DNA of 64,000 bases, from positions 1,860,001-1,924,000 of the forward strand of contig NZ_CP090960.1 of assembly GCF_021611515.1 (NCBI RefSeq), read 5' to 3'. Below the pieces are notes generated by a model. That model searched no databases and had not been told where the DNA came from. It saw only the letters and a program-made list of their open reading frames with translations. Shown one piece after another: positions 25,779-35,344 of the stretch. Made by a program: the position numbers and the translations under genes. The first letter of the stretch is position 1, and each line of letters opens with the position of its first letter. This stretch comes from Mariluticola halotolerans. Lineage in GTDB: Bacteria; Pseudomonadota; Alphaproteobacteria; Rhizobiales; Devosiaceae.

Positions 25779-27170
25779 ATGAACACTCTGCTTTTCAATC
25801 TCGGCGGCTGGCCGGTGACATATGGCGCGGCAGCGCTTTTCGCGTTCGGGCTGATTGCGGCCCTGTTGGTGGCGGTGCTGATCGCCCTGTTCCGGGGCAA
25901 TACGCGCCGGGCGGAAGAGGCCGCCCAACTGGCGACCGAGGGCCTCCGCACCAATTTCCTGCAACAACTGGCTGAGCGGGATGGCCGCATTCGCGATCTC
26001 GACAATCAGCTGCAACAGCAGCGTCAGGCCAATGCCAATCTGCAGGCCGATGCGGCAGCGCTTCGGGCGCAAATGGCCGAGCAGCTGAAGCAGAACGAGG
26101 CCAATCTCACCCGCTTCCAGACGGCCCGCCAGCAAATGACCGACGAGTTCAAGGCGATTGCCGGGGAAGTGCTCAAATCCCATGGCGAGACCTTTTCCAA
26201 GCAGAACCGCGAACAGGTCGACACGCTTTTAAAACCGCTCAATGACAAGATTGTCGAATTCCAGACCGGACTGTTACGAGACCGCGCGGAAATGGGAGAA
26301 CGCATTCGCGCGCTGGCGGAAAGCAATCTGCAAATCACCACCGAGGCGCATAATCTCACCCGCGCCCTCAAGGGCAACTCGCAAACGCAAGGGGCGTGGG
26401 GCGAGATGATCCTTGAGACCATTCTCGAACGTTCCGGCTTGCGCGCGGGCGAGCAGTTCATCACCCAGCAAAGCCATACCGGCGAGGACGGGTCGCGGCT
26501 GCGCACCGATGTGGAAATCCTGATGCCGAATGGCGACCGGCTGGTGATCGATTCCAAGGTCTCGCTGACCGCCTTTGAAGCCTTCACCAATTGCGAGGAT
26601 GATGACGAGCGCCAACGCCATTTGCTGGCCCATGTCACCTCGATCAGGGGTCATGTCAAAACCCTTGGCGAGAAGAATTACCAGCGCCACGCCAATTCCA
26701 GCCTCGATTATGTGATGATGTTCGTGCCCATTGAATCGGCGCTCTCAACGGCGGTGAATGCGGACGCAAAACTGTTCGAATATGGCATGAACCAGGGCGT
26801 CATGCTGACCACGCCGACCACGCTGATGACCGTTTTGCGCACGGTGCGCAATGTCTGGGACATTGAAAAACGCCATCAGAATGCCGAGGAGATCGCGGCC
26901 CGCGCCGGCACGCTTTACGACAAGGTGGCCGGGTTCCTTACCAATATGGACAAGCTGGGGCTGAATCTTGGGCGGGCGCAGCAAAGCTTTGAGGATGCGC
27001 GCAACCAGTTGTCCGGCGGGCGCGGCAGCGTGGTGCGGCAGGTGGAAATGTTGCGCGAACTGGGTGCCAAGACCGGAAAACCACTGCCCGCTGGCTGGGA
27101 TAATGGCGCGAATGGCGAAGGTGACGCGCCGCAGCTCGGTACACCTGACGCGCGGACTGACGACGACTGA
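25779..27170 (+). CDS. rmuC: DNA recombination protein RmuC homologue
   Basis: This 463-residue protein has a single N-terminal membrane segment (about residues 14-36), a long coiled coil (about 45-150, rich in Gln and Leu), and a C-terminal RmuC domain recognised by GAWGEMILETILERSGLR and FVPIESALSTAV. RmuC family proteins limit inversions at short inverted repeats, and the domain is related to nuclease folds; the biochemistry is not settled. The ATG at 25779 was chosen over an in-frame start that would run through the def promoter region. Synteny beside def is typical of Hyphomicrobiales. Confidence 0.93.
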   Translation: MNTLLFNLGGWPVTYGAAALFAFGLIAALLVAVLIALFRGNTRRAEEAAQLATEGLRTNFLQQLAERDGRIRDLDNQLQQQRQANANLQADAAALRAQMAEQLKQNEANLTRFQTARQQMTDEFKAIAGEVLKSHGETFSKQNREQVDTLLKPLNDKIVEFQTGLLRDRAEMGERIRALAESNLQITTEAHNLTRALKGNSQTQGAWGEMILETILERSGLRAGEQFITQQSHTGEDGSRLRTDVEILMPNGDRLVIDSKVSLTAFEAFTNCEDDDERQRHLLAHVTSIRGHVKTLGEKNYQRHANSSLDYVMMFVPIESALSTAVNADAKLFEYGMNQGVMLTTPTTLMTVLRTVRNVWDIEKRHQNAEEIAARAGTLYDKVAGFLTNMDKLGLNLGRAQQSFEDARNQLSGGRGSVVRQVEMLRELGAKTGKPLPAGWDNGANGEGDAPQLGTPDARTDDD

Positions 27171-27264
27171 CCCGGTTGCCCTTGTCAAATTGTCGTGAGC
27201 ATCGCAATTCAGCCATGGGGCGCTGAAATGCTGAGGGCTTCACAATGAAGGAGGGCAGGCAATC

Positions 27265-28155
27265 ATGGTTGAACGTGCAGACAAGAAGCCGGTGATCACC
27301 CAGGAAATGATCGCGCTTTACGACGACTATACCCACCTCTCACTCGATCGCCGCAAGTTCATGGATTCTCTGGTCAAACTGGCCGGGTCCACGGCGGCGG
27401 CGGCGGCAGCCGCCACGATGATGGCGGCAAATGCCAAGGCGCAGGACATGCTGCCCGAAACGGATGCGTCCATTGCGCACGAAACAGTGACCTATCCCGG
27501 CGCGACCGGCGAAATGCAGGGCTATCTCACCTATCCCGCGGGGGCCGAAGGACCGTTGCCGGCGGTGATTGTGGTGCATGAAAATCGCGGGCTTAACGCT
27601 CATATCAAGGATGTGGCCCGGCGCGTTGCCAATGAGGGTTTTCTGGTTCTCGCCCCGGACTTTCTGTCGCCTCTCGGTGGCACACCGGCGGATGAGGATG
27701 AAGCGCGCAACATGTTCGGGCAACTCAACGCGCCCGAGACGGCGGCAAATGGTGTTGCCAGTGTCGATTTCCTCAAAACCCATCAGCGCAGTAACGGCAA
27801 GGTGGGTGCCACCGGATTTTGCTGGGGCGGCGGCACGGTCAATGCCATTGCTGTGAACACGCCCGACCTGTTGGCCGGCGCGCCCTATTACGGGTCGCAA
27901 CCAGCGGCGGAAGACGTGCCAAAGATCAAAGCCAAACTGGTATTGCACTATGCCGGCCTTGATGACCGGATCAATGCGGGCATTGCCGATTTTCAGGCAG
28001 CGCTCGATGCGGCAGGGACCGATTACGAGCTTTACATCTATGAGGGCGTCAACCATGCCTTCAACAACGACACCTCGGAAGCGCGCTATGACAAGGCGGC
28101 GGCGGACCTTGCATGGTCACGCACGATCGAATTGTTCAAATCGGTATTGGCCTAG
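27265..28155 (+). CDS. Exported dienelactone hydrolase family protein
   Basis: This 296-residue alpha/beta hydrolase starts after a strong AAGGAGG site. It has an unusual N-terminal stretch of about 30 residues before a twin-arginine motif DRRKFM and an Ala-rich hydrophobic segment (about residues 45-66), which together suggest Tat export of a folded enzyme. The catalytic triad of the family is visible: Cys in GFCWGGG, Asp in AGLDDRIN and His in GVNHAFNND. The family opens dienelactones or related ring esters; the substrate is unknown here. It converges with the next gene across a short hairpin. Confidence 0.86.
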   Translation: MVERADKKPVITQEMIALYDDYTHLSLDRRKFMDSLVKLAGSTAAAAAAATMMAANAKAQDMLPETDASIAHETVTYPGATGEMQGYLTYPAGAEGPLPAVIVVHENRGLNAHIKDVARRVANEGFLVLAPDFLSPLGGTPADEDEARNMFGQLNAPETAANGVASVDFLKTHQRSNGKVGATGFCWGGGTVNAIAVNTPDLLAGAPYYGSQPAAEDVPKIKAKLVLHYAGLDDRINAGIADFQAALDAAGTDYELYIYEGVNHAFNNDTSEARYDKAAADLAWSRTIELFKSVLA

Positions 28156-28161
28156 CGGCCC

Positions 28162-28182
28162 CATCGCGCTAGTGGCGCGATG
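28162..28182. terminator. Short hairpin between convergent genes
   Basis: CATCGCGC and GCGCGATG with a 5-base loop fall at the convergent gene ends and overlap the stop codon of the minus-strand gene. No T-run, so it is weak. Confidence 0.35.
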
Positions 28183-30595
28183 AGACAACCCGGATCGCAG
28201 GTTTCGGGGCGGCATCAGGTGCCGCCTCGAGAATGCGTTTGCCGCCGCTTGTATAATCCTTGAAATGATCGATGGTGACCGGACGCCCAAGGAAAAACCC
28301 TTGCGCCTCGGCACAGGTTTCCCCTTTGAGGAAATCCAGCTCCTCGGAGCGTTCCACGCCTTCAGCGAGCACCGGCAGGTTGAGGCCATGGCCAAGACCC
28401 AGCACCGCGCGCACAATCGTGGCTGACTGGTCGGACCGGTCAACCGAGCGGATAAACGACTGGTCGACCTTGATCTTGTCAAAGGCAAAGGCCCGCAGGT
28501 TCGACAGTGACGAATAGCCGGTGCCGAAATCATCCATGGCAATGCGCACGCCCAGCGCCTTGAGTTGGCCGAGCGCTGCCAGGGCCCGTCCCATATCCTT
28601 GATCAGCGCTGTCTCGGTGATCTCAAGTTCAAGCCGGCGCGGCGACAGACCGGTCTTGCGCAGCACGTCATGCACTTTTTGCGGGAAATTCTTGTTGTGC
28701 AGCTGCACGGTGGAGACGTTGACCGCAATGGAAAGCGGGTTTTTCCAGCCGGCAGCCTCACGGCACGCGGTTTCCAGCACCCATTCGCCGATCTGCAAGA
28801 TCAGCCCGGTATCTTCGGCCAGCGGGATAAATGTTGCGGGAGAAATATCGCCGCGGTCGGGATGCCGCCAGCGCAACAGCGCTTCGAACCCGGTCAGCTC
28901 ATTGTCCTTGATGCGCACCTGCGGCTGGTAAACCAGTTCCAGCTGGTTGCGGGCGACAGCGTTGCGCAGGTCATGTTCCAGCAGGCGCCGGTCGCGCACT
29001 TCGATTCCCATCTGGTCCTGGAAATAGCAATAATTGCCCCGGCCATCTTCCTTGGCGCGATAGAGCGCGGTGTCGGCGTGGTTCATCAAATGCGTGGCGT
29101 CGTCGGCATTGTCGGGGAAGACGGCAATACCGATACTGCCCGCCAGAACAGCGCTTTCACCCGAGCTTGCATTATCGTCGGCGAATGCCTGGAGGATTTC
29201 CCCGGCAATGCGCCCGGCTTCGTCAGGCGATGCAAGGTCGGGCAGCAGAATTGCAAATTCATCGCCGCCCAGACGCGCGGCCACCTGGCCTTCGTGGAAA
29301 GGCTGGGAGAGGCATTTTCCCACGCGCTTCAACACCACATCGCCAGCTGCATGGCCGAACAGGTCGTTGACTTCCTTGAACCGGTCCAGATCGAGGCAGA
29401 GCACTGCAAAAATGGTGCCGTGGCGGCGGGCGCTGCGCACCTCACGCTCCAGCGCCTCGGAAAAGCTGGTGCGATTGGGCAGGCCGGTCAGGGCGTCGTG
29501 ATGGGCGAGAAAGCGGATATATTGCTCGGCTTCCTTGCGTGCGCTGAGATCGCGTACGGCAATGGCGTGCTGCTGCTTGCCCCCATAATCGACGGTGCGC
29601 AGGATGATTTCCGCGGCAAGAGCGCGCGTGCCGCCAACATTGATCTCGGCTTCCTTTGCCACTTCGGGATGCTCAACCAGCGCCTTGAATATGTCGGCAT
29701 TGATATAGTCCGTGATATCCCGGCCAGCGATTGCCTCGGTGGTTGCCCCGACCAGTTCGGCGAAGCTGTTATTGACGGTTACAATGGTCTGGCCATCGCA
29801 AACCACAAGACCTTCCACGGCGGCGTTGGCGAGGCCGCGCATGCGGTCGCTTTCCCGCTCGGCGTGGCGCCGGTCGCGCAATTCCATATAAACACCGCCC
29901 AGCGCCGCCAGCAGGATCAATATGCTGGATGAGGCAATGGCGGCAGGCATGACCTCGCGGGCCACGCTGTTATTTGCGCCCACAATGGCGAAGCAGTCGG
30001 CAAAGCTGGCCGCGCCCATGGCGGTGAAATGCATGCTGCAAATGGCAAGGGTCAGGGTGGCTGCACCGGCAATTTTCCACTTCATGGCGTTGCCGCGCAT
30101 GCCAAGGGCAAAGCCGATCGCGCCGAACAGGCTGCCAAAAACCACAGAGGTCAACACGATCATGGCATCCCAGGCAATCTGGCCGCCCACCAGCACAGAG
30201 GCCATGCCGGTATAGTGCATGCTGGCAATGGCGATGCCGGTGACAATGCCGCCAAGATAAAGGTCGCTGCGGCGATTGCCGATCGCTGCAATCCACAAGC
30301 CCCCGCCAGTAATGGTAATGGCGATCATCAGGGACAGCGCCGTCTTGAACGGGTCATAGCCCAGCGCCATGCCCGGATTGAAGGCCAGCATGCCGATAAA
30401 ATGGGTGGACCAGATGCCGAAACCGCAGGCAATCGCTGCAATGACGAGCCAGACTTTCTGCATATTGCCGGTGTTTTTGCGCGCGTGGGTCAGCAGAATA
30501 ATGGCGGAGAAAGAGGCTGTGGCGCAAACCGCCGCCGCCAGTGCGACCAGTCGCAGATCATGTTCAAAAAACAGCGTTTGTAAAACCGACAGCAT
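28169..30595 (-). CDS. MHYT-PAS-GGDEF-EAL signalling protein
   Basis: The 808-residue protein has an N-terminal seven-segment MHYT domain (about residues 1-245) with three repeats of the motif (WSTHFIGM, SMHYTGM, SMHFTAM), which is thought to bind a metal and sense gases. A PAS-like domain (about 255-370) follows, then a GGDEF domain with intact RLGGDEF, and an EAL domain with intact FEALLRWRHP, MDDFGTGYSS and AEGVE. Both cyclic-di-GMP synthesis and hydrolysis are therefore possible. The inhibitory RxxD site five residues before GGDEF is not present. It is an inner-membrane c-di-GMP turnover enzyme; targets are unknown, although a Tad pilus locus lies 8 kb away. Confidence 0.93.
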   Translation of the reverse strand: MLSVLQTLFFEHDLRLVALAAAVCATASFSAIILLTHARKNTGNMQKVWLVIAAIACGFGIWSTHFIGMLAFNPGMALGYDPFKTALSLMIAITITGGGLWIAAIGNRRSDLYLGGIVTGIAIASMHYTGMASVLVGGQIAWDAMIVLTSVVFGSLFGAIGFALGMRGNAMKWKIAGAATLTLAICSMHFTAMGAASFADCFAIVGANNSVAREVMPAAIASSSILILLAALGGVYMELRDRRHAERESDRMRGLANAAVEGLVVCDGQTIVTVNNSFAELVGATTEAIAGRDITDYINADIFKALVEHPEVAKEAEINVGGTRALAAEIILRTVDYGGKQQHAIAVRDLSARKEAEQYIRFLAHHDALTGLPNRTSFSEALEREVRSARRHGTIFAVLCLDLDRFKEVNDLFGHAAGDVVLKRVGKCLSQPFHEGQVAARLGGDEFAILLPDLASPDEAGRIAGEILQAFADDNASSGESAVLAGSIGIAVFPDNADDATHLMNHADTALYRAKEDGRGNYCYFQDQMGIEVRDRRLLEHDLRNAVARNQLELVYQPQVRIKDNELTGFEALLRWRHPDRGDISPATFIPLAEDTGLILQIGEWVLETACREAAGWKNPLSIAVNVSTVQLHNKNFPQKVHDVLRKTGLSPRRLELEITETALIKDMGRALAALGQLKALGVRIAMDDFGTGYSSLSNLRAFAFDKIKVDQSFIRSVDRSDQSATIVRAVLGLGHGLNLPVLAEGVERSEELDFLKGETCAEAQGFFLGRPVTIDHFKDYTSGGKRILEAAPDAAPKPAIRVVSSRH

Positions 30596-30734
30596 TCAAA
30601 GCCCCTCGCGCAAAAAGCGTATTTCTGGCTTTGCTGCGTATAGGGAGGTGATTAACGAATGCTGCCGCAAGCCGGTTTTGAAAGGGGCCCGGGCGACAAA
30701 AAACCATCTTTAGTTAATGTATTCTCACCGGATT

Positions 30735-31337
30735 CTAGAGGCTGGTGCGCGCCTTGAGGGCCTGGCTGAGCGTGCCCTCGTCGAGATAATCCAGCTCGCC
30801 GCCCACCGGCACGCCATGGGCAAGCCGCGTGATCCGGACACCGCTTTCGGCCAGACGGTCGGTAATATAATGGGCCGTGGTCTGGCCCTCGACGGTGGCG
30901 TTGACCGCCAGGACGATTTCGGAAAACTGCCCGGCGCGGGCAATCAGCGCATCAATGGAAAGATCATCGGGGCCAACACCATCAAGCGGCGACATGACAC
31001 CGCCCAGCACATGATAGCGCACCGCGCCCACCCCGGCGCGTTCCAGCGCCCAGAGGTCGGCCACATCCTCAACCACAATCAGCATGCCGGTTTCGCCCCG
31101 GCGCGGATCGGTGCAGATGCCGCAAGGCGAACGGGTATCGACATTGCCGCACTCCGCGCAAATCGTCACCGTTTCGACCGCCCTGTCGAGCGCTGCTGAA
31201 AGCGGGATCATCAATCCCTCTTTCTTCTTGATCAGGTGCAAAACGGCCCGGCGGGCCGAGCGCGGCCCAAGCCCTGGCAGGCGCGCCAGCAGCTGGATCA
31301 ATTGCTCGATTTCGGGGCCACCGGAGGCGTGGTTCAT
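30735..31337 (-). CDS. recR: Recombination mediator protein RecR
   Basis: This 200-residue protein acts with RecF and RecO to load RecA at gaps. It has an N-terminal helix-hairpin-helix ([19 protein letters not shown]), a zinc motif CAECGNVD with CGIC, and a Toprim domain beginning [15 protein letters not shown]. The length is standard. It is the last gene of dnaX-ybaB-recR, 12 bases after ybaB. The 140 bases to the next gene upstream of it hold no recognised element. Confidence 0.97.
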   Translation of the reverse strand: MNHASGGPEIEQLIQLLARLPGLGPRSARRAVLHLIKKKEGLMIPLSAALDRAVETVTICAECGNVDTRSPCGICTDPRRGETGMLIVVEDVADLWALERAGVGAVRYHVLGGVMSPLDGVGPDDLSIDALIARAGQFSEIVLAVNATVEGQTTAHYITDRLAESGVRITRLAHGVPVGGELDYLDEGTLSQALKARTSL

Positions 31338-31349
31338 TTGGGGCTCTGC

Positions 31350-31673
31350 TTAAAACGGCAGTTTCATGCCCGGGGGCAAAGGCAGGCCGGCGGCCATTTC
31401 CTGCATCTTCTCATTCATCATGCTTTCCGCCTTGGCGCGGGCATCCGCGTGGGCGGCAATGATCAGGTCTTCGATGATTTCCGCATCGCCATCGGCAATC
31501 AGGGAGGGGTCAATCTTGACGCCACGCATATCGCCCTTGCCGGTCAGGGTGACGGTGACCAGATCACCGCCCGAGGTGCCGGACACTTCGGCGCGCTGCA
31601 GCTCTTCCTGCATTTCGCCCATTTTGGCCTGCATTTCCTGGAACTTGCCCATCATGCCCATAATATCGCGCAT
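31350..31673 (-). CDS. ybaB: YbaB/EbfC nucleoid-associated protein
   Basis: This 107-residue small DNA-binding protein has the usual coiled N-terminus rich in Met and Gln ([19 protein letters not shown]) and the core [12 protein letters not shown] and IKIDPSLI-type stretch (here VKIDPSLI). It dimerises and binds DNA non-specifically. The gene starts inside the dnaX stop (TGATG), which is the conserved arrangement and implies translational coupling. The name is by family and synteny. Confidence 0.95.
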   Translation of the reverse strand: MRDIMGMMGKFQEMQAKMGEMQEELQRAEVSGTSGGDLVTVTLTGKGDMRGVKIDPSLIADGDAEIIEDLIIAAHADARAKAESMMNEKMQEMAAGLPLPPGMKLPF

Positions 31674-33442
31674 CAGTCTTCATCCTCATCTTCTTCGACA
31701 GGGGCCACGGCAATTGCCTCTGGCTCTTCGTCGCGCACCCGCACGTCAACCACGCGGGCACCGGGAAAGGTTTCAAGAACCGCCTGTACCAGCGGGTCCT
31801 CATTGGCTGTGTCAAACCGCTCCCGGGTCACCGCCTCGCGGACCTCACGCAGGGTCGGTGCCGTTGTTTCGCGGCTGGATACGGTCACCAGCCAGGTGCG
31901 GCCGGTCCATGTTTTCAGCCGGGCAGACAAGGTGGCGATGATCGAGGGATTGGCATTCTCGGTCAGCGCCACTTCAATGCGGCCCTGTTCAAAGGTAATG
32001 GGCCTTAGATCGGATTCAAGCGCATGCTTGACGATCAGGTCGCGCTGTTCCCCGGCGAGGGCCACCAGTTCAGCATAGGATTGCGGGCTTGGCTTTGCCA
32101 CCGCTTCCGGCGCTGTGCTGTGCTGGGGCGCCGGGCTTTCAGACGGTTGCGGCGCCTGGGCCAGCCTGCCGCCACCGCCATTATTGCCACCACCAACATA
32201 ACCGCCGCCATTCCCCACCGGTCCGGGGCGTTCGGCCGGGGGCGGTGCGGCAGGTGCCGGCTGGTTGGAAAGCTTTTCGATCAGTTCATCCGGGGTCGGC
32301 AGGTCAGCGGCATAGGCAAGCCTTACCAGCACCATTTCAGCGGCCTGCAAGCCATTGCCCGCATTGGCGACTTCCCGCAGGCCATTACCCAAGATCTGCC
32401 ATGTCCGGGTCAACACCCGCATGCCGAGTTTTTCCGCCATGCCGGGAATGCGCGCCCGCTCATCCGGGGTCAGGGACACATCATCGGCGGCAGCGGGGAC
32501 GATTTTCATCCGGGTGACCATATGGGTCAGGTCAGCCAGATCGGCGACAATGGTCTGCGGGTCCGCGCCCGCATCATAAAGCGCCCGCGTGGCTTCGAGC
32601 GCCCCGGCAATATCGCCGCGCATCAGCAATTCGAACAAATCGATCATCGCGGCGCGGTCGGCAAGGCCAAGCATGGCCTTCACCGTTGCCGCCGTCACCG
32701 TGCCATCGCCATGGGCAATCGCCTGATCGAGCAGCGAGAGATTGTCGCGGGCCGAGCCTTCGCCCGCGCGCACGATCATGGCCAGCGCTTCAGGTTCGGC
32801 GGTGATGTTTTCTGCCGCCAGCAGCTTTTCGAGATAAGCTGTCATCACCTCGGGGGTGATCCGGCGCAAGTCAAACCGCTGGCAACGCGACAGGATCGTC
32901 ACCGGCACCTTGCGGATCTCGGTCGTTGCGAAGATGAATTTCACATAAGGGGGCGGCTCTTCGAGCGTTTTCAGCAGCCCGTTAAAGGCCGCCGTCGAGA
33001 GCATGTGCACCTCATCGATGATATAGACCTTATAGGGGGCTGAGGCCGGGCCGTATTTCACCGAGTCGATGATTTCGCGGATATTGTCGATACCGGTATT
33101 GGAGGCCGCATCCATCTCGATCACATCGACATGACGGCCCTCGATAATCGCGCGGCAATGCTCGCCCTCTTTCGATAGATCAAGGGTCGGGTGCGGGCCG
33201 TTCTCATCGGCATAATTGAAGGCACGGGCGAGAATGCGCGCGGTCGTCGTCTTGCCCACCCCGCGCACGCCGGTCAGGATATAGGCATGGTGGATGCGGT
33301 TGGATTTGAACGCATTCCCCAACGTCTGCACCATCGCGTCCTGGCCGATGAGATCATCGAAGTTCAGGGGGCGGTATTTGCGCGCCAGAACCAGATAGGG
33401 CGTCGATGTCTTTTCGGCGCTCGCCATCAGCTTTTCGCCCAT
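31673..33442 (-). CDS. dnaX: DNA polymerase III subunits gamma/tau
   Basis: This 589-residue clamp-loader ATPase has Walker [13 protein letters not shown] near residue 60, Walker B IIDEVHML and the sensor-1 ATTE. The Pro/Gly/Asn-rich hinge (about residues 400-460) and a C-terminal tau-like domain rich in acidic residues follow. The four-cysteine zinc module of E. coli DnaX is largely missing here (only one Cys near residue 96), as in other alphaproteobacteria. The start was set at the ATG 33442; a second ATG lies at 33427. A longer in-frame extension to 33580 overlaps the SRP RNA and was rejected. Confidence 0.95.
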   Translation of the reverse strand: MGEKLMASAEKTSTPYLVLARKYRPLNFDDLIGQDAMVQTLGNAFKSNRIHHAYILTGVRGVGKTTTARILARAFNYADENGPHPTLDLSKEGEHCRAIIEGRHVDVIEMDAASNTGIDNIREIIDSVKYGPASAPYKVYIIDEVHMLSTAAFNGLLKTLEEPPPYVKFIFATTEIRKVPVTILSRCQRFDLRRITPEVMTAYLEKLLAAENITAEPEALAMIVRAGEGSARDNLSLLDQAIAHGDGTVTAATVKAMLGLADRAAMIDLFELLMRGDIAGALEATRALYDAGADPQTIVADLADLTHMVTRMKIVPAAADDVSLTPDERARIPGMAEKLGMRVLTRTWQILGNGLREVANAGNGLQAAEMVLVRLAYAADLPTPDELIEKLSNQPAPAAPPPAERPGPVGNGGGYVGGGNNGGGGRLAQAPQPSESPAPQHSTAPEAVAKPSPQSYAELVALAGEQRDLIVKHALESDLRPITFEQGRIEVALTENANPSIIATLSARLKTWTGRTWLVTVSSRETTAPTLREVREAVTRERFDTANEDPLVQAVLETFPGARVVDVRVRDEEPEAIAVAPVEEDEDED

Positions 33443-33504
33443 GTGTGCGTTGCGGATTTTGGAGATTCGGTTGTGCTCATGGGGCACAGTGTAGAAGTCT
33501 AGTA

Positions 33505-33596
33505 GGAGGCTGACAACGACCCGTGTCGAAACTCGTTGGGGCTGCTTCCTTCCGGACCTGACCCGGTTGGCGAGAAACACGTCCGCGCCAACCTCC
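33505..33596 (-). ncRNA. ffs: Signal recognition particle RNA (4.5S type)
   Basis: The minus strand carries the universally conserved SRP core GGTCAGGTCCGGAAGGAAGC, whose tetraloop and internal loops bind Ffh. The ends close as a perfect 10-bp stem, GGAGGTTGGC at the 5' end with GTCAGCCTCC at the 3' end, giving a length of about 92 nt. This fits the small bacterial SRP RNA without Alu domain. It is 62 bases upstream of dnaX, a common alphaproteobacterial position. Exact ends may differ by a few bases. Confidence 0.95.
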
Positions 33597-33700
33597 CGCC
33601 GCCTATGTGGCGGATTGGCCGCCCAAATGCAAGAGGGAGACCTTCAATCTCTCGCTCCCGCCTTTTTCCATTCCAATATGCCCAGAACTTCCGCGAACAT

Positions 33701-34138
33701 CTATTTGGCCAATTGCTGCTGGGTCCAGGCCACAATGTCGCTCGCCGCCATGGCGCCCGAAATCCGGCCAATCTCCCGGCCGTGCTGCATCAGCAACATG
33801 GTGGGAATGCCGCGAATGCCGAGCCGGGCCGAAATCTGCTGTTCCCGGTCGGAATTGAGCTTGATCACGCGCACAGCCGGCTCCAGCTGTCTGGCCGCCT
33901 GTTCATAGGCCGGGGCCATGGCGCGGCACGGTCCGCACCAGGGTGCCCAGACATCGACCAGAACCGGAATATCGCTCTTGGCGATCTGGCGTTCAAAATT
34001 CCTTGCATCAACATCAGAGGGCTTGCCGGCAAATAGCGGCTGTTTGCACGCACCGCATTTTGCCTCACGCGCCGGCTTGTCCGGTGCAACCTGGTTGATC
34101 TGTCCGCATTGGGCACAAACGATGTGGTTTTTGGTCAT
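33701..34138 (-). CDS. trxC: Thioredoxin 2-like protein (TrxC)
   Basis: This 145-residue protein has an N-terminal zinc module with two CxxC pairs (CAQC and CGAC) before a thioredoxin domain with the active site WAPWCGPC and cis-Pro in GIRGIPTMLL. That is the TrxC layout. It reduces disulfides in the cytoplasm and is often linked to oxidative stress. The ATG at 34138 follows AGGAGA; an ATG at 34168 lies upstream without a site. The gap to the SRP RNA (33597-33700) shows no gene. Synteny with pheA is as seen in related species. Confidence 0.93.
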   Translation of the reverse strand: MTKNHIVCAQCGQINQVAPDKPAREAKCGACKQPLFAGKPSDVDARNFERQIAKSDIPVLVDVWAPWCGPCRAMAPAYEQAARQLEPAVRVIKLNSDREQQISARLGIRGIPTMLLMQHGREIGRISGAMAASDIVAWTQQQLAK

Positions 34139-34233
34139 GATCGTGCGTCTCCTGCCTGTCCTCATCATATAAGAGAGAAATGGCAGAATTAAATTGATCT
34201 CGGTCAGATGGCGTCAGAAATGCGCCGCGCTTT

Positions 34234-35070
34234 TCAGTCGCCCTGCACCCGCGCTGCCGGATAGACGCCGAGCACTTTGAACATGTCGGTGAAGAACCCC
34301 AGTTCCTCCAGCGCCAGCCGCACCAGCCGGTCATCGGGATGGCCCTCGATATCGGCATAAAACTGGGTCGCGGTGAACGAGCCGTCGACCATATAGCTTT
34401 CCAGCTTGGTCATGTTGACCCCGTTGGTGGCAAAGCCGCCCATGGCTTTATAAAGCGCTGCGGGCACGTTGCGCACACGGAAAACGAATGTGGTTTTCAC
34501 CGGGCCATTGCCTGCCGGGGCCTCGTCCTTTTTGCGCGACATCACCAGAAAGCGCGTTGTGTTATGGTCGGCGTCCTCGATATTTTCCGCCACCACGTCC
34601 AGCCCGTAAATATCGCCGGCCAGTTTGGAGGCGATGGCGGCCACGCTCTTGTCGCCCTTTTCGGCAATCTCATGGGCGGAACCGGCGGTATCCACAGCAT
34701 TGATGGTCTTCAGCTTGTGCCGGGAAATGAATTTGCGGCACTGGCCAAGCGCCACGGAGAGCGATTGCACCGATTTGATGTCATCAAGCGTCGCGCCGGG
34801 CACGCCAAGCAGGTTCATACGGATCGGCTGATAGTGCTCGCCGACAATATATAGCCCGCTTTCGGGCAGCAAATGGTGGATATCGGCAATGCGGCCATAA
34901 AGCGAATTTTCAATCGGGACCACGGCAAAATCGGCATCCCCATTCTGCACCGCGCCAATCGTGTCCTCAAAAGTGGTGCAGGGCAAAATCTCGTCATCAG
35001 GGAAAACCGCATGCGCTGCGGCGTGGCTGAACGCACCCGCTTCACCCTGAAAGGCTATTTTCCGTGTCAT
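34234..35070 (-). CDS. pheA: Prephenate dehydratase
   Basis: This 278-residue enzyme converts prephenate to phenylpyruvate in phenylalanine synthesis. It is the monofunctional form without a chorismate mutase domain. The catalytic domain begins IAFQGEAGAFSHAAA and contains the conserved TRF in NTTRFLVMSR. The C-terminal ACT domain has GVNMTKLESYMVDG, the region where phenylalanine inhibits the enzyme. The start at 35070 follows GGAG. It is divergent from cycM across about 270 bases. Confidence 0.96.
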   Translation of the reverse strand: MTRKIAFQGEAGAFSHAAAHAVFPDDEILPCTTFEDTIGAVQNGDADFAVVPIENSLYGRIADIHHLLPESGLYIVGEHYQPIRMNLLGVPGATLDDIKSVQSLSVALGQCRKFISRHKLKTINAVDTAGSAHEIAEKGDKSVAAIASKLAGDIYGLDVVAENIEDADHNTTRFLVMSRKKDEAPAGNGPVKTTFVFRVRNVPAALYKAMGGFATNGVNMTKLESYMVDGSFTATQFYADIEGHPDDRLVRLALEELGFFTDMFKVLGVYPAARVQGD

Positions 35071-35344
35071 GCTGCATCACTCCATTACCAAGGCCGCGGC
35101 ACTTTTCTCACCGCGACTTGCCGGAGTCAAACAAAACGGATATTGCGTGTTTTTATCGTTTGCATGGTTTTGGGGCCAATTGTGGCGCGCGTTGTCGCAC
35201 CCTTGGGAAACCCGGTTGCGTGGGCTTCGGCTTGACTATATCTTCCGCCCGCACAGGTGGCCCAGAATCACCTGACCCGCAAACACAGTTTTTGAAGTTC
35301 CGCCGGCCGTCGCGCCCAGCGGGAATGGTACGGAGAGACCGGTT

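Noticed and set aside
28565-29932. A 455-codon plus-strand frame opposite the GGDEF-EAL gene
   Set aside because: The opposite strand carries intact catalytic motifs, and the plus-strand product resembles no known protein.
33442-33580. N-terminal extension of dnaX by 46 codons
   Set aside because: It would overlap the SRP RNA gene and adds residues that DnaX proteins do not have.
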